Shown here: positions 19,170-27,165 of the stretch, piece by piece
How positions within the stretch are numbered: position 1 is the first letter of the stretch
How the letters are laid out: every line of letters begins with the position of its first letter
Source of the DNA: OLB7 sp966250335
GTDB taxonomy: Bacteria > Bacteroidota > Ignavibacteria > OLB7
DNA length: 53,667 nucleotides
Direction of reading: 5' to 3'
NCBI GenBank assembly: GCA_966250335.1
Contig: CBINGZ010000041.1
Span: 1 to 53,667 of the forward strand
Notes under the pieces: generated by a model
What the model saw: the letters and a program-made list of their open reading frames with translations, nothing else
Database searches by the model: none
Told to the model about the DNA's origin: nothing
Made by a program: the position numbers and the translations under genes

Positions 19170-20531
19170 TTATTGCAGCTCGGTGATTCCGATCGTTCTC
19201 GACCATAGCTCCCTCCCCGCGACATTGAACAATGAGATTTTCATCCTCCGTTCCTTGTAGGGACCGGAGAACTCCAGAATCGCGAAGTTCCGTTCTCCCA
19301 CATACGTCCCCTCCACCCTCAGCGTGTTCGCCTCGGTCGTGTCGCTGTAGGGACGGGAGGTGAGGGGGGAGACTGTGAGATCGTACAACGGGTAGGTCCC
19401 GTCGCGATCCATTTTGGTCAGCTCCGAATGATGCCTGTCGCCGTCGACGAAGAGGACGCCGGGGATCTTCTCCGCGGCGATCGCCGCCAGAAGCTTCTCC
19501 CGTTCCTTCGGGTAGGTGGCGTGGTTCTCGAAGCGGGCGACAGGGTTGAGCACCTGTCCTCCCACCGCCACGATCTTGAAGGTTGCGCGGCTGGAGGCGA
19601 GCCTGTCGATCAGCAGCTCGATCTGCTCGTCTCCCAGAATCTGCCGCTCTCCCGTCTCCCTGGTGTTCGGGGAGCGGTGGTAGCGGTTGTCGAGGAGGAA
19701 GAACTCGACGTCGGCCCACTCGAACGATGTGGTGATGCCGGGGAGGCGGTCGGTGCCGTAGCTCGGGTTTCCCCAGAAGAGCTTGAACGCCTCCAGCGTC
19801 TCCTCCTTCATCCGGAAGCCCCGGTCGGCGTCGTTCGGCCCGTAGTCGTGATCATCCCAGATCGCGTAGTGGTGCGTGGAGCCGAGGAGCGGCTGAAGTT
19901 CGGGGAGCGCCCTGGAGTGGGTGTAGCGGTGGAGGATGCCGGAACGGCTTCCCCAGTCGACCTCGCGCAGATAGGTGTTGTCCCCCAGCCAGAGCATGAC
20001 GTCGGGATGCCTGGCGGCGATCGAGGTGAAGATCTCGTACTCCCCTCCGTACGGCTCCCCCGGTCTGTCGAACGGCGGCTCGTTGATGTAGGTGCAGCTT
20101 CCCAGGGCGATCGTGAAGGTCGGCGGCTCCTCCCGCCACTGCCAGAACCGTTGCGTCCGGAAGCGGAGGGGATAGGGGCGGCTCACCTTCCGTGCGTCGA
20201 TCCAGAGCTCGTATTCGTAGACCCTGCCCGGCTCGAGCCGCTCGGCGACAGGCTGCGCCGTGAACGCATTTCGGGCGTTCGTCGTTATCTCTTCGGTCTC
20301 TCCCCACGTCCCCCCGGTTCCCTCCAGGCGGTAGCGGAACTTCACGCGCGCGGCGGCGGTGGTCTGGACCCAGAGTTTCACCTCGGTCATCTCCGAAGCG
20401 CAGACCATGGGACCTGAACGAAGCGATCCGGTCTGTGCCGCCAGCGGAAGGGAGAGGAGAATTATGAGGAGGGGGATGACGGAGAGAAGGTGGATGGGAC
20501 GGGGACGCTGGGATGGTGTCGAGATGCTCAT
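19170..20531 (-). CDS. PhoD-like alkaline phosphatase/phosphodiesterase
   Basis: 453 aa with a signal peptide (hydrophobic LLSVIPLLIILLSLPLAAQ). An N-terminal fibronectin/purple-phosphatase-like beta domain ('VKLWVQTTAAARVKFRYR...GRVYEYELWID') precedes the PhoD catalytic core: GSCTYINEPPF, WLGDNTYLREVDWG, IWDDHDYGPNDAD and GDRHHSEL. The family hydrolyses phosphate mono- or diesters with a Ca/Fe centre, usually outside the cytoplasm. A short beta-rich segment closes the protein ('MKISLFNVAGRELWSRTI'). It runs divergently from rdgB with 113 bp between. Confidence 0.85.
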   Translation of the reverse strand: MSISTPSQRPRPIHLLSVIPLLIILLSLPLAAQTGSLRSGPMVCASEMTEVKLWVQTTAAARVKFRYRLEGTGGTWGETEEITTNARNAFTAQPVAERLEPGRVYEYELWIDARKVSRPYPLRFRTQRFWQWREEPPTFTIALGSCTYINEPPFDRPGEPYGGEYEIFTSIAARHPDVMLWLGDNTYLREVDWGSRSGILHRYTHSRALPELQPLLGSTHHYAIWDDHDYGPNDADRGFRMKEETLEAFKLFWGNPSYGTDRLPGITTSFEWADVEFFLLDNRYHRSPNTRETGERQILGDEQIELLIDRLASSRATFKIVAVGGQVLNPVARFENHATYPKEREKLLAAIAAEKIPGVLFVDGDRHHSELTKMDRDGTYPLYDLTVSPLTSRPYSDTTEANTLRVEGTYVGERNFAILEFSGPYKERRMKISLFNVAGRELWSRTIGITELQ

Positions 20532-20644
20532 CTGTCAAGAAGTGGTTGTTGTGCCTCCCGGTGTCGGTCGGCGAATGCAAATTACGGAGTCCGACCGGCA
20601 CGCAGAGATTGGTCGGTTGCCCAAATCGTTGTTATTATCCCGTT

Positions 20645-21265
20645 ATGAACATCCTGCTCGCCACGAACAATCGGCATAAAGCCGAAGAACTTTCCGCGAT
20701 TCTGAGCAATATTCCCGGACTCGGGATCATGACGCTCGGCGATCTTCCTCGCCGACCCCCGGAGCCGGTCGAGGACGGCGACTCGCTGGAGGCCAACGCA
20801 TATATCAAGGCGAGCGAAATCTTCGCCGCCACCGGGGTCCCCACCATCGCCGACGACACCGGGCTGGAGGTCGAGGGGCTCGGCGGCGCTCCCGGCGTCC
20901 GCTCGGCGCGTTACGCGGGGGAGGGGGCGACCTACGCCGACAACTGCCGCAAACTCCTCGACGAACTCGGCTCCGCTTCCGGCGACGCCCGCAGAGCGCG
21001 GTTCAGGACCGTCGTCTGCTACACCGACGGGACCGTGACCCAGTTCGCCGAAGGGGTCGTGGAGGGGCGCATCCTGGAGGAGATGCGGGGAGAGGGAGGC
21101 TTCGGCTACGACCCGCTCTTCCTTCCCGAGGGGAGCGATAAAACCTTCGCGGAGATGGACCCGGAGGAGAAGAACGCCGTCAGTCATCGCTCGCGGGCGC
21201 TCGATACGCTCCGCAGGATCCTGGCGCCCTATTTCTCCGACCTCTCGGTGGGGCGGCATGGATGA
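20645..21265 (+). CDS. rdgB: Non-canonical purine NTP pyrophosphatase (RdgB/HAM1)
   Basis: 206 aa. It hydrolyses dITP, XTP and ITP to monophosphates and so keeps deaminated purines out of nucleic acids (cytoplasm). Seen: N-terminal LATNNRHKAEEL, DDTGLEVEGLGGAPGVRSARYAG, 'GGFGYDPLFLPEGSDKTFAEM' and 'KNAVSHRSRAL', all in family order and spacing. The start at MNILLATNN (20645) is chosen over a much earlier in-frame start because it matches the family N-terminus. Its stop overlaps the start of the next gene by 8 nt, implying translational coupling. Confidence 0.95.
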   Translation: MNILLATNNRHKAEELSAILSNIPGLGIMTLGDLPRRPPEPVEDGDSLEANAYIKASEIFAATGVPTIADDTGLEVEGLGGAPGVRSARYAGEGATYADNCRKLLDELGSASGDARRARFRTVVCYTDGTVTQFAEGVVEGRILEEMRGEGGFGYDPLFLPEGSDKTFAEMDPEEKNAVSHRSRALDTLRRILAPYFSDLSVGRHG

Positions 21266-22403
21266 GCGTGACGCCGAACGAATTCCGCAGCATCGATCGA
21301 TCGTCGTTCCCCCCGGCCAGGCGCCCGAACGGATCGACGTCTATCTGACGCACGCAGTGCTCAGAGCCACCAGAAACAAGGTGCAGGAGGCGATCGCCGC
21401 CGGCGCCGTGCTGGTCAACAGCCGGGGGACCAGATCGAACTACAAGGTGCGGCCGGGGGATCTGATCGAGATCACGCTGATGAAGCCCCCGCCGATCGAA
21501 CTGATCCCCCAGGACATTCCGCTGAACATCGTCTACGAGGATGATCACCTCCTGGTGGTCAACAAGCCGGCCGGCATGGTCACCCATCCCGCCTACGGCA
21601 ACCGCGACGGCACGCTGGTCAACGCGGTGCTCCATCATGTCGGCGCCTCCCTCCTCACGGCGGCCCCCTCCGATGAGTTCGAGCCGTTCGACGAGGCGGG
21701 GCCGGAGGAGCAGGAGGAAGATATATCGAACAGCGATTCTCTCCTCGATCCCTCCGGGGAAGAGGATGAACCCGACGACGATTCCCTTCCCCCCCGTCCC
21801 GGCATCGTCCACCGTCTCGACAAGGAGACAAGCGGTCTGATGGTGGTCGCCAAGAACCAGCACGCCCTTTCCGTTCTCGCCAGGCAGTTCGCCGACCGGA
21901 CCGTGCGGCGTGAATACTGGGCGGTCGCCTGGGGAGGGGTCTGGGTGGGGGAAGGGGAGGTGGAGGCTCCGATCGGACGGGACCCGCGCGACAGGAAGAA
22001 GTTCACCGTCGCCAGGCGCGACGGCAAGTATGCCCTCACACGCTACCGGGTGCTGGAACGCTACGATTTCGCTACGCTCCTCTCGCTTCGGCTCGCCACC
22101 GGACGGACGCATCAGATCCGGGTCCACTGCGCCCATATCGGCCACCCCCTCTTCGGCGACACGACATACGGCGGAGCCCAGGTCGTCTATCCGGGGAGCG
22201 GCGCGCGGCACAAGGCGCATGTCGCCAATCTGCTGAAGGGGATCGGCAGGCAGGCGCTGCACGCCAAGACGCTCGGGTTCATCCATCCCGCCACCCGGCA
22301 GTTCATGGAGTTCGATTCCGAGCTGCCGGAGGATATGCGCCTGCTGATCGAAGAGCTCCGGAAGGGAGCGGCGCAGGGGGATGAATCGTTGCATCCCTCC
22401 TAA
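21258..22403 (+). CDS. RluD-type 23S rRNA pseudouridine synthase with acidic insert
   Basis: 381 aa, RluA/RluD family, isomerising uridines in 23S rRNA. An S4 RNA-binding domain (about 20-80) precedes the synthase domain: 'NIVYEDDHLLVVNKPAGMVTHP', HRLDKETSG with the catalytic Asp188, and 'TGRTHQIRVHCAHIGHPLFGD'. Between the two halves, residues of about 136-178 form an acidic, low-complexity insert (runs such as EEQEEDISN and GEEDEPDDD) not usual in RluD. It overlaps rdgB by 8 nt, and the two are probably one operon. Confidence 0.9.
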   Translation: MDERDAERIPQHRSIVVPPGQAPERIDVYLTHAVLRATRNKVQEAIAAGAVLVNSRGTRSNYKVRPGDLIEITLMKPPPIELIPQDIPLNIVYEDDHLLVVNKPAGMVTHPAYGNRDGTLVNAVLHHVGASLLTAAPSDEFEPFDEAGPEEQEEDISNSDSLLDPSGEEDEPDDDSLPPRPGIVHRLDKETSGLMVVAKNQHALSVLARQFADRTVRREYWAVAWGGVWVGEGEVEAPIGRDPRDRKKFTVARRDGKYALTRYRVLERYDFATLLSLRLATGRTHQIRVHCAHIGHPLFGDTTYGGAQVVYPGSGARHKAHVANLLKGIGRQALHAKTLGFIHPATRQFMEFDSELPEDMRLLIEELRKGAAQGDESLHPS

Positions 22404-22597
22404 CAAAATGCCCTGCCGTGTGTTTAGACGACATCTCCTTGATACTTTTTTTCACGGAGTTGTGACCATCGATCACGACGCCGGTCTCTACTGAATACGT
22501 CCGGCGTCCCGCACACGCATGGCACGGCTCTTGCCGTCCGGAATCGGTATTCCTGAATTCCCGGGCGGTGGTATCACTTCAAATCCCCTTGAGTGAC

Positions 22598-23263
22598 ATG
22601 AAGCTTGTTCCTTCACTGCTGATGCTGTTTCTCTTGACGATCTCCTATGCGGCGGCCCAGAGTCCGGGGCCGGACCCGGAACCTGAAGAAGATATCTGGA
22701 CGATCGGGGAGGAGGCGATCGAGGGAGCGCAATGGTCGCTGGGGGTTGCCGGCGGCTGGGCGTATCCCGTGGCGCCCGACAAGTTCTCCGATGTCTACGA
22801 GTCGGGTCTCACCCTTGGGGCGACCCTCGGGTACAACGTCGTCTCCACCTTCACCGCCGGCGCCTTCCTGGAGCACAGCAGATTCGCGCACACCGGGCGT
22901 CCCTTCCAGTTGAGGAATCAGGAGATGCGATGCATCGAGGGAGGGGACAAGTCGTCGACCTCGACCGGGTTCTTCGTCAGGGCGGAGTTCCTTCATTTCG
23001 AGGATGCCGCCATGTATATGAACCTGGCGTTCGGCGTGGCGAGCGTGCTGCGGCAGGAGGCCGTCTACAGCGTGTTCGGATATAACTCCACGGCGCCGAC
23101 CACCTCGATCATCAACGAATACTGCCACGGGACAGTCGGCATCGATCTCCCGCTCTTCTGGACCCTCCGTTCAGGGATCGAGGCCGGCTACCAGCTTGCC
23201 TCCGACGGCGCCATCGAAAACCAGTTCCTCAGCGTGAAGCTCGCCGTGCGGGCGGGGATCTAG
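22598..23263 (+). CDS. Outer-membrane beta-barrel-like protein, unknown function
   Basis: 221 aa from the ATG at 22598 (an upstream GTG at 22568 would disrupt the signal peptide). A signal peptide, MKLVPSLLMLFLLTISYAAAQ, is followed by an acidic stretch and then alternating beta strands with aromatic/glycine pattern ('WSLGVAGGWAYPV', 'LGATLGYNVVSTFTAGAFLEHSRF', 'SGIEAGYQLASDG'), typical of small OmpA/OmpW-sized barrels. No family could be named. The upstream 194 bp hold an AT-rich patch but no obvious gene. Confidence 0.55.
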   Translation: MKLVPSLLMLFLLTISYAAAQSPGPDPEPEEDIWTIGEEAIEGAQWSLGVAGGWAYPVAPDKFSDVYESGLTLGATLGYNVVSTFTAGAFLEHSRFAHTGRPFQLRNQEMRCIEGGDKSSTSTGFFVRAEFLHFEDAAMYMNLAFGVASVLRQEAVYSVFGYNSTAPTTSIINEYCHGTVGIDLPLFWTLRSGIEAGYQLASDGAIENQFLSVKLAVRAGI

Positions 23264-23297
23264 ACCTGCTCTTCCCGGTCATTCCTTCGGAATCTCA

Positions 23298-23324
23298 GCC
23301 GGCATCCCGTGCGGATGCGCCGGC
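23298..23324 (+). terminator. Hairpin after the outer-membrane protein gene
   Basis: GCCGGCATCC (23298-23307) pairs with GGATGCGCCGGC (23313-23324) with a 2-nt bulge and a 5-nt loop. No strong T-run follows, so its strength as a terminator is uncertain. Confidence 0.45.
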
Positions 23325-23430
23325 CTCTACCGCCGCACTCATTCTGTAGTAATTTTTATATCGCGGGAATTCCCGACCACTCCCTGTTGTTTTTTTTAGT
23401 GTGACCTCCTGTGCAGTCGTTGGAGGTTAA

Positions 23431-23724
23431 ATGGAAACGATTCATTGCAAGGTTAGAGTAGCAGAGGGTATAACCATCACGGATATTCCCGAACGTGTAC
23501 GGACGATGCTTCAATCGCATGTCGATGGAGATGGAGAAGCGGTTCGGGAGCTTCCGGAGGCGGAACTTGAAGTAGACGATGGTGGAATATGGGCAACGTT
23601 CCATGTGCCGAGCAACCTCGGGATAGATGATAATAATCAGGTGGAGGTCACAGCAGAGGTAGGCTCGCGCGGGGAACGAGACGGATATTCGATTATATCG
23701 ATTTCCGTCAAACGACTCTGGTAA
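23431..23724 (+). CDS. Small protein of unknown function, paralogue of the gene at 23941
   Basis: 97 aa, no signal peptide. An excellent Shine-Dalgarno (GGAGG) lies 5 nt before the ATG. I do not recognise the family. The predicted fold is beta-rich: a start resembling (E/S)T(I/V)(H/R)CKV(R/H)V, a middle 'IWATFHVPSNLG', and an end 'ISISVKRLW'. The same signature positions recur in the 118-aa product just downstream ('VWATFDPPDSLG', 'AIVVRLKRAL'), so the two are diverged tandem duplicates. The gene is visibly poorer in G+C (near half) than its neighbours, with codons such as ATA and AGA, which suggests recent acquisition or relaxed composition. Confidence 0.7.
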   Translation: METIHCKVRVAEGITITDIPERVRTMLQSHVDGDGEAVRELPEAELEVDDGGIWATFHVPSNLGIDDNNQVEVTAEVGSRGERDGYSIISISVKRLW

Positions 23725-23770
23725 CAACGAAAGCGGTCGCTGAAACGAGAGATGGAAATAGTGCGATGTG

Positions 23771-23798
23771 TTGAGGAGAAGCGACCGACCGATATAAT
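23771..23798 (+). promoter_or_regulatory. Promoter-like -35/-10 pair between the small paralogues
   Basis: TTGAGG (23771-23776) and TATAAT (23793-23798) are spaced by 16 nt, just before a GGAG and an ATG. FCB-phylum housekeeping promoters differ from the E. coli consensus, so this is a suggestion only. Confidence 0.3.
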
Positions 23799-23816
23799 AA
23801 TTGCAGGAGTGTTCAC

Positions 23817-23975
23817 ATGGTGGTCTCTCCGGGGGAGCTTCCCCTGGAGGGGTTCACCGCTCGGAACAGAATTGACGTGTACATGTATCATCAACTGAAA
23901 TTTGGAGGCACGACCTCGTCCTCTGAGGGGGAGAATCGCTGTGTCAACAGTACGCTGCAAAGTCCATGTGACTAA
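23817..23975 (+). CDS. Possible 52-aa small ORF coupled to the downstream gene
   Basis: ATG at 23817 with AGGAG 8 nt upstream, 52 codons then TAA. The last 35 bases overlap the start of the 118-aa gene in another frame, the geometry of a leader ORF that couples translation. A hairpin (CTCCGGGGG/CCCCTGGAG, 23827-23849) lies inside it. The product has no recognisable domain and contains two Cys near the end. It could equally be a chance ORF in the inter-gene spacer. Confidence 0.3.
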   Translation: MVVSPGELPLEGFTARNRIDVYMYHQLKFGGTTSSSEGENRCVNSTLQSPCD

Positions 23976-24297
23976 GAATATAGATGTGGAAGTGCCGGAA
24001 CTCGTTCCGGTGATATACAGCCGGCAGTCGGCGACGTCCGACGAGATACGCTATGCCCGGCTGGAGAAGATCGGCTCGGAGGTCTGGGCCACGTTCGATC
24101 CTCCCGATTCGCTCGGTGCGCTCCCGGAGGAGAAGGTGAAGGCGACCGCCTCGGTGGTCGCCGCTCTACGGAACGGCATGGGCGAACTGCTCGGTCGATT
24201 CTGGATCACGGCCATCGTCGTCCGGCTCAAGAGGGCTCTCCGGAGCCGCGGCGGAGCACGGAACGGGACGGGCCTGGCATCCCACTCTTCAACATAA
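23941..24297 (+). CDS. Small protein of unknown function, paralogue of the gene at 23431
   Basis: 118 aa from the GTG at 23941, selected because the GAGGGGGAG just upstream is a strong Shine-Dalgarno and because this start aligns with the 97-aa paralogue (STVRCKVHV against ETIHCKVRV). The conserved core is 'VWATFDPPDSLG...VKATASVVAALRNG...WITAIVVRLKRAL', with a short basic, Ser/Thr-rich C-terminal extension absent from the paralogue. No signal peptide. G+C rises to the local norm in this copy. The family is unrecognised; a beta-sandwich cytoplasmic protein is the most I can say. Confidence 0.65.
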   Translation: MSTVRCKVHVTKNIDVEVPELVPVIYSRQSATSDEIRYARLEKIGSEVWATFDPPDSLGALPEEKVKATASVVAALRNGMGELLGRFWITAIVVRLKRALRSRGGARNGTGLASHSST

Positions 24298-24487
24298 CGA
24301 CGCTCGGCGCGCCCGTCCCCGGTGGGCAATCCCCCCGAACCATCCGTATGGCTCTCGGGGGGAAAATCACCCCTCCCTCTCATCCTTTCGGATGACCGTC
24401 ACTCCCTCTTCTCTTCTTATGTTTGCTCCCGACCGCAATGTGCATGCGGTCTCATTGTCTCATTACACTTTTCCGGAGCATACCGCA

Positions 24488-25288
24488 GTGACTCAATCCA
24501 ACGTACTTCGTCTCTCGCTGGCTCTTGCCGCGGTTCTTACCGTCGGCGTCGTCGGCTGCAGCGAAGAGACAAACGAGCCGTCAAAGGCCGGCACGTTCTA
24601 CGGGACGACGGCAGTGGTGGGGAAGGGAACGGCACGCACGTACACGATCCTCGACGATGCCGGGAAGCCGATCGAGATCGGTGTCGCACTGAGCGATTCG
24701 GCAACGGCCGGCCTCTCGTTCGATTCGGCCGACGCCTTCAATCCCGGGAACTTCGTGAAGCTTTCGATGCCGGGCGCGCTCACCAACAGCCCGATCGATC
24801 ACGTCTCGCTCGACTGGAACCCGGCCGGCCACCCGCCGATGGGGACCTACACCCTGCCGCACTGGGATGTCCATTTCTACCTGATCTCGGAGGCGGAGCA
24901 GAACGCCATCCTTCCCTCCGATCCGGAGTTCGCGACGAAGGGAGCCAAGCTGCCGGAAGGGGACTTCCTTCCCCCCAAGTATATCTTCCCTCCGGGCTCG
25001 GAGACGGTGCCGCAGATGGGAAGCCATCTGATCGACCCGACCTCGCACGAGCATAGCGGCCACGTGTTCGACAAGACCTTCATCTACGGCTTCTACAACG
25101 GCAAGGTGATCTTCATCGAGCCGATGATCACCTGGGATTACATCCTCAGCAAGCCGAACTCCACGACCGATATCCCGGTCCCGGCCAAGTACCAGAAGGC
25201 GGGCTACTACCCGACCAAGTACACGGTCACCTACAATGCGGAAGCCAAGGAGCACCGCATCGGCCTCTCCGGACTCCAGCTCCACTGA
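24488..25288 (+). CDS. Lipoprotein, possible TTHB210/DUF5602-like secreted domain
   Basis: 266 aa from the GTG at 24488, with GGAG 9 nt upstream. A lipoprotein signal ends at the lipobox VGVVGC. The mature part contains 'HVSLDWNPAGHPPMGTYTLPHWDVHFYLIS', 'GSHLIDPTSHEHSGHVFDKTFIYGFYNGKVIFIEPMIT' and other His-rich stretches, which could bind a metal. The His-x-PxG...PHWDxHFY arrangement reminds me of the poorly characterised TTHB210/DUF5602 group, but this assignment is from memory and weak. A hairpin terminator follows the stop. Confidence 0.6.
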   Translation: MTQSNVLRLSLALAAVLTVGVVGCSEETNEPSKAGTFYGTTAVVGKGTARTYTILDDAGKPIEIGVALSDSATAGLSFDSADAFNPGNFVKLSMPGALTNSPIDHVSLDWNPAGHPPMGTYTLPHWDVHFYLISEAEQNAILPSDPEFATKGAKLPEGDFLPPKYIFPPGSETVPQMGSHLIDPTSHEHSGHVFDKTFIYGFYNGKVIFIEPMITWDYILSKPNSTTDIPVPAKYQKAGYYPTKYTVTYNAEAKEHRIGLSGLQLH

Positions 25289-25357
25289 CGCCGGGTCCAT
25301 CCGGGAGATGTCGTTCGGGACATTCAAGACATCTTCAGGAAGAGAAAAGAAACTCCT

Positions 25358-25388
25358 GCCGCCCCGCCGCTCAGACGGTCGGGGCGGC
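25358..25388 (+). terminator. Terminator after the His-rich lipoprotein gene
   Basis: GCCGCCCCG (25358-25366) pairs perfectly with CGGGGCGGC (25380-25388) around a 13-nt loop, followed by TTCGTTT. The gap between flanking genes is 297 bp, and the remainder holds only the 8-bp tandem repeat described separately. Confidence 0.65.
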
Positions 25389-25507
25389 CTTCGTTTCCCC
25401 CCCGCCGAACCTCTCCACGCACCTTTTTCCACCCGCTTCAGGAACTTCTCCGCCCCGATTTCGACTATATATGGACGGGGGGAACGCTCCCTGCCCGCCG
25501 ATATTTC

Positions 25508-25531
25508 CGCACGACCGCACGACCGCACGAC
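25508..25531 (+). repeat. Three tandem 8-bp repeats (CGCACGAC)
   Basis: CGCACGAC occurs three times back to back, about 55 bp before the CHRD gene. It may be a slippage-prone microsatellite near the promoter; the length is not a multiple of three but it lies outside coding sequence. Confidence 0.6.
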
Positions 25532-25585
25532 GGCGGCCAGGAGAGGGTCCACGCCCAGGCATTTTCATTACCGGAGAAAGACTCA

Positions 25586-27079
25586 ATGACAGATCTGCGA
25601 ATTCGTACCCGCGCACGGCTCCTTGTGGGGATCGTGCAGCTCACCCTCGCGCTCCTGGCCGCCACGGCCACGGTGACGGCGCAGGAAGGATTTCAGGCGA
25701 CCCACTACGCGTTCCTGGATGGAGAATCGGAGGTCCCCTCCGTGGAGACCACTGCCGAGGGGATCGCGATGATGATGCTCGATCCGACGGCAGGGACGCT
25801 GCAGTACAGGATCACCGTCACCGGACTTTCGGGACCGATCACCGCCGCTCATTTCCACCGCGGCGAGCCCGGCGTCACCGGCTCCCCGATCCATACGATC
25901 ACGTTCAATCAGGAGAACAAGACGGCGGTCGGAGTCTGGACCGTGGGGGATCTGAACGATCTCCAGATGCTGATCGACGGCGATATCTACCTCAACGTCC
26001 ATACGGCCGCCAACAGCGGCGGAGAGATCCGGGGGCAGGTCATCCTTATTCCGAACGCCGCGGCCCCCACCATGTCGCCGGCGTTCGAGGTGCCGCCGGT
26101 CGTCGGGAGCAACGCCACGGGAGAAGGGACGATCTGGATCGATCCGGTCAGCCGTCGCGTCAGCTACGAGATCTCCTGGCAGGAGATGACGAGCGACGTG
26201 ACCGCCGCGCATTTCCACAAGGCGGAGTTCGGGGCCGTCGGCTCGCCGGTCCATACCATCCAGGTCGAGGCGAACTCGACCTCGGCGACCGGCGTCTGGG
26301 AGAACGTCTCGACCGAGGATCTGACGGCACTGGCGACCGGAGGGATGTACGTGAACATCCATACGGTGGACAACCCCAACGGAGAGATCCGGGGGCAGGT
26401 CTTCGCCATGAACGTCTTCATGGCGTCGGTGTCGAGCCTGAACGAAGTCCCCCCGATCACAGCCGGGGCGAACGCGGCGGGGACGGGGGTCCTGAGCTCT
26501 CTGGTGACGCCGCTCGGGTTCCTGATGTCCGGCGATTTCATCGTGGAGGGAACAACGGGGCCGATCGTCGGCGCCCATATCCACGGCGGTCCCGTCGGGG
26601 AGAACGGGCCGATCGTCCGGACCCTTATGCCGTTCCCGAACGGGACGGAGTTCCTCGCCCTCGAACAGACGCCGATCTCCCTCGACTCCCTCGCGATCCT
26701 CAACAACGCGGGGATGTATGTGAACTTCCATACGGGAGCGTTCGTCAACGGCGAGGCGCGCGGACAGCTCGTGGCGGCGGCCGGGAACCTGATCAGCGGG
26801 GTGTCGTCGGTTCCCGACGGGAAGTCGGGGGAGATCCGGATCACGGGGGGCTACGACAGGGGGGGTGAAACGCTCCGGTTCACGCTCCCCGAGGAGGTCA
26901 GGGAGAAGGAGGGAAGGATCATCCTCTACGATCTTCTCGGTCGTGTCGTCGCCGACGTGGAGACCTCGATCGACGGCGCCGTGGTCGATGCGGGGACCAT
27001 CCCCGCCGGCGTCTACGTCGCGACGGTCACGATCGGGGGGATCCCCTCCGGTTCATGCCGGGTCGCCGTTGTCCGCTGA
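25586..27079 (+). CDS. Secreted protein with three CHRD domains and a T9SS-type C-terminal domain
   Basis: 497 aa. A signal peptide (hydrophobic core LLVGIVQLTLALLAATATVTAQ) is followed by three CHRD (chordin-like) repeats, about residues 30-155, 155-280 and 280-405. Each shows the pattern 'GxxxYxI...L(S/T)GP(I/V)xAAHxH.G..G..G.(I/V)...' and 'GxxYxNxHT..(N)xxGE(I/A)RGQ'. The C-terminal about 80 residues ('EVREKEGRIILYDLLGRVVADVETS...GTIPAGVYVATVTIGG...') resemble a T9SS type A sorting domain. The role of CHRD in bacteria is not settled. A strong bidirectional terminator separates it from the convergent thioredoxin gene. Confidence 0.85.
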   Translation: MTDLRIRTRARLLVGIVQLTLALLAATATVTAQEGFQATHYAFLDGESEVPSVETTAEGIAMMMLDPTAGTLQYRITVTGLSGPITAAHFHRGEPGVTGSPIHTITFNQENKTAVGVWTVGDLNDLQMLIDGDIYLNVHTAANSGGEIRGQVILIPNAAAPTMSPAFEVPPVVGSNATGEGTIWIDPVSRRVSYEISWQEMTSDVTAAHFHKAEFGAVGSPVHTIQVEANSTSATGVWENVSTEDLTALATGGMYVNIHTVDNPNGEIRGQVFAMNVFMASVSSLNEVPPITAGANAAGTGVLSSLVTPLGFLMSGDFIVEGTTGPIVGAHIHGGPVGENGPIVRTLMPFPNGTEFLALEQTPISLDSLAILNNAGMYVNFHTGAFVNGEARGQLVAAAGNLISGVSSVPDGKSGEIRITGGYDRGGETLRFTLPEEVREKEGRIILYDLLGRVVADVETSIDGAVVDAGTIPAGVYVATVTIGGIPSGSCRVAVVR

Positions 27080-27104
27080 GATCGATCCGTAGCGACGGAA
27101 ATGA

Positions 27105-27137
27105 AACGCCCCCGGCTCGCGGTGAGCCGGGGGCGTT
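27105..27137. terminator. Strong bidirectional terminator between the CHRD gene and thioredoxin
   Basis: A perfect 14-bp inverted repeat (AACGCCCCCGGCTC with GAGCCGGGGGCGTT) around a 5-nt loop sits between two convergent genes, with A residues on the left and T on the right so that it can work both ways. Confidence 0.85.
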
Positions 27138-27165
27138 CTCGTAACGGATTCGACGGATCCGTCGA

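Noticed and set aside
22404..22597. Small RNA or tRNA in the gap before the outer-membrane protein
   Set aside because: No cloverleaf or stable terminator-bounded structure could be seen by eye; only an AT-rich patch is present.
23734..23787. Inverted repeat flanking 38 nt as a transposon end
   Set aside because: Arms are only 8 bp and there is no transposase or target duplication; better treated as possible RNA structure.
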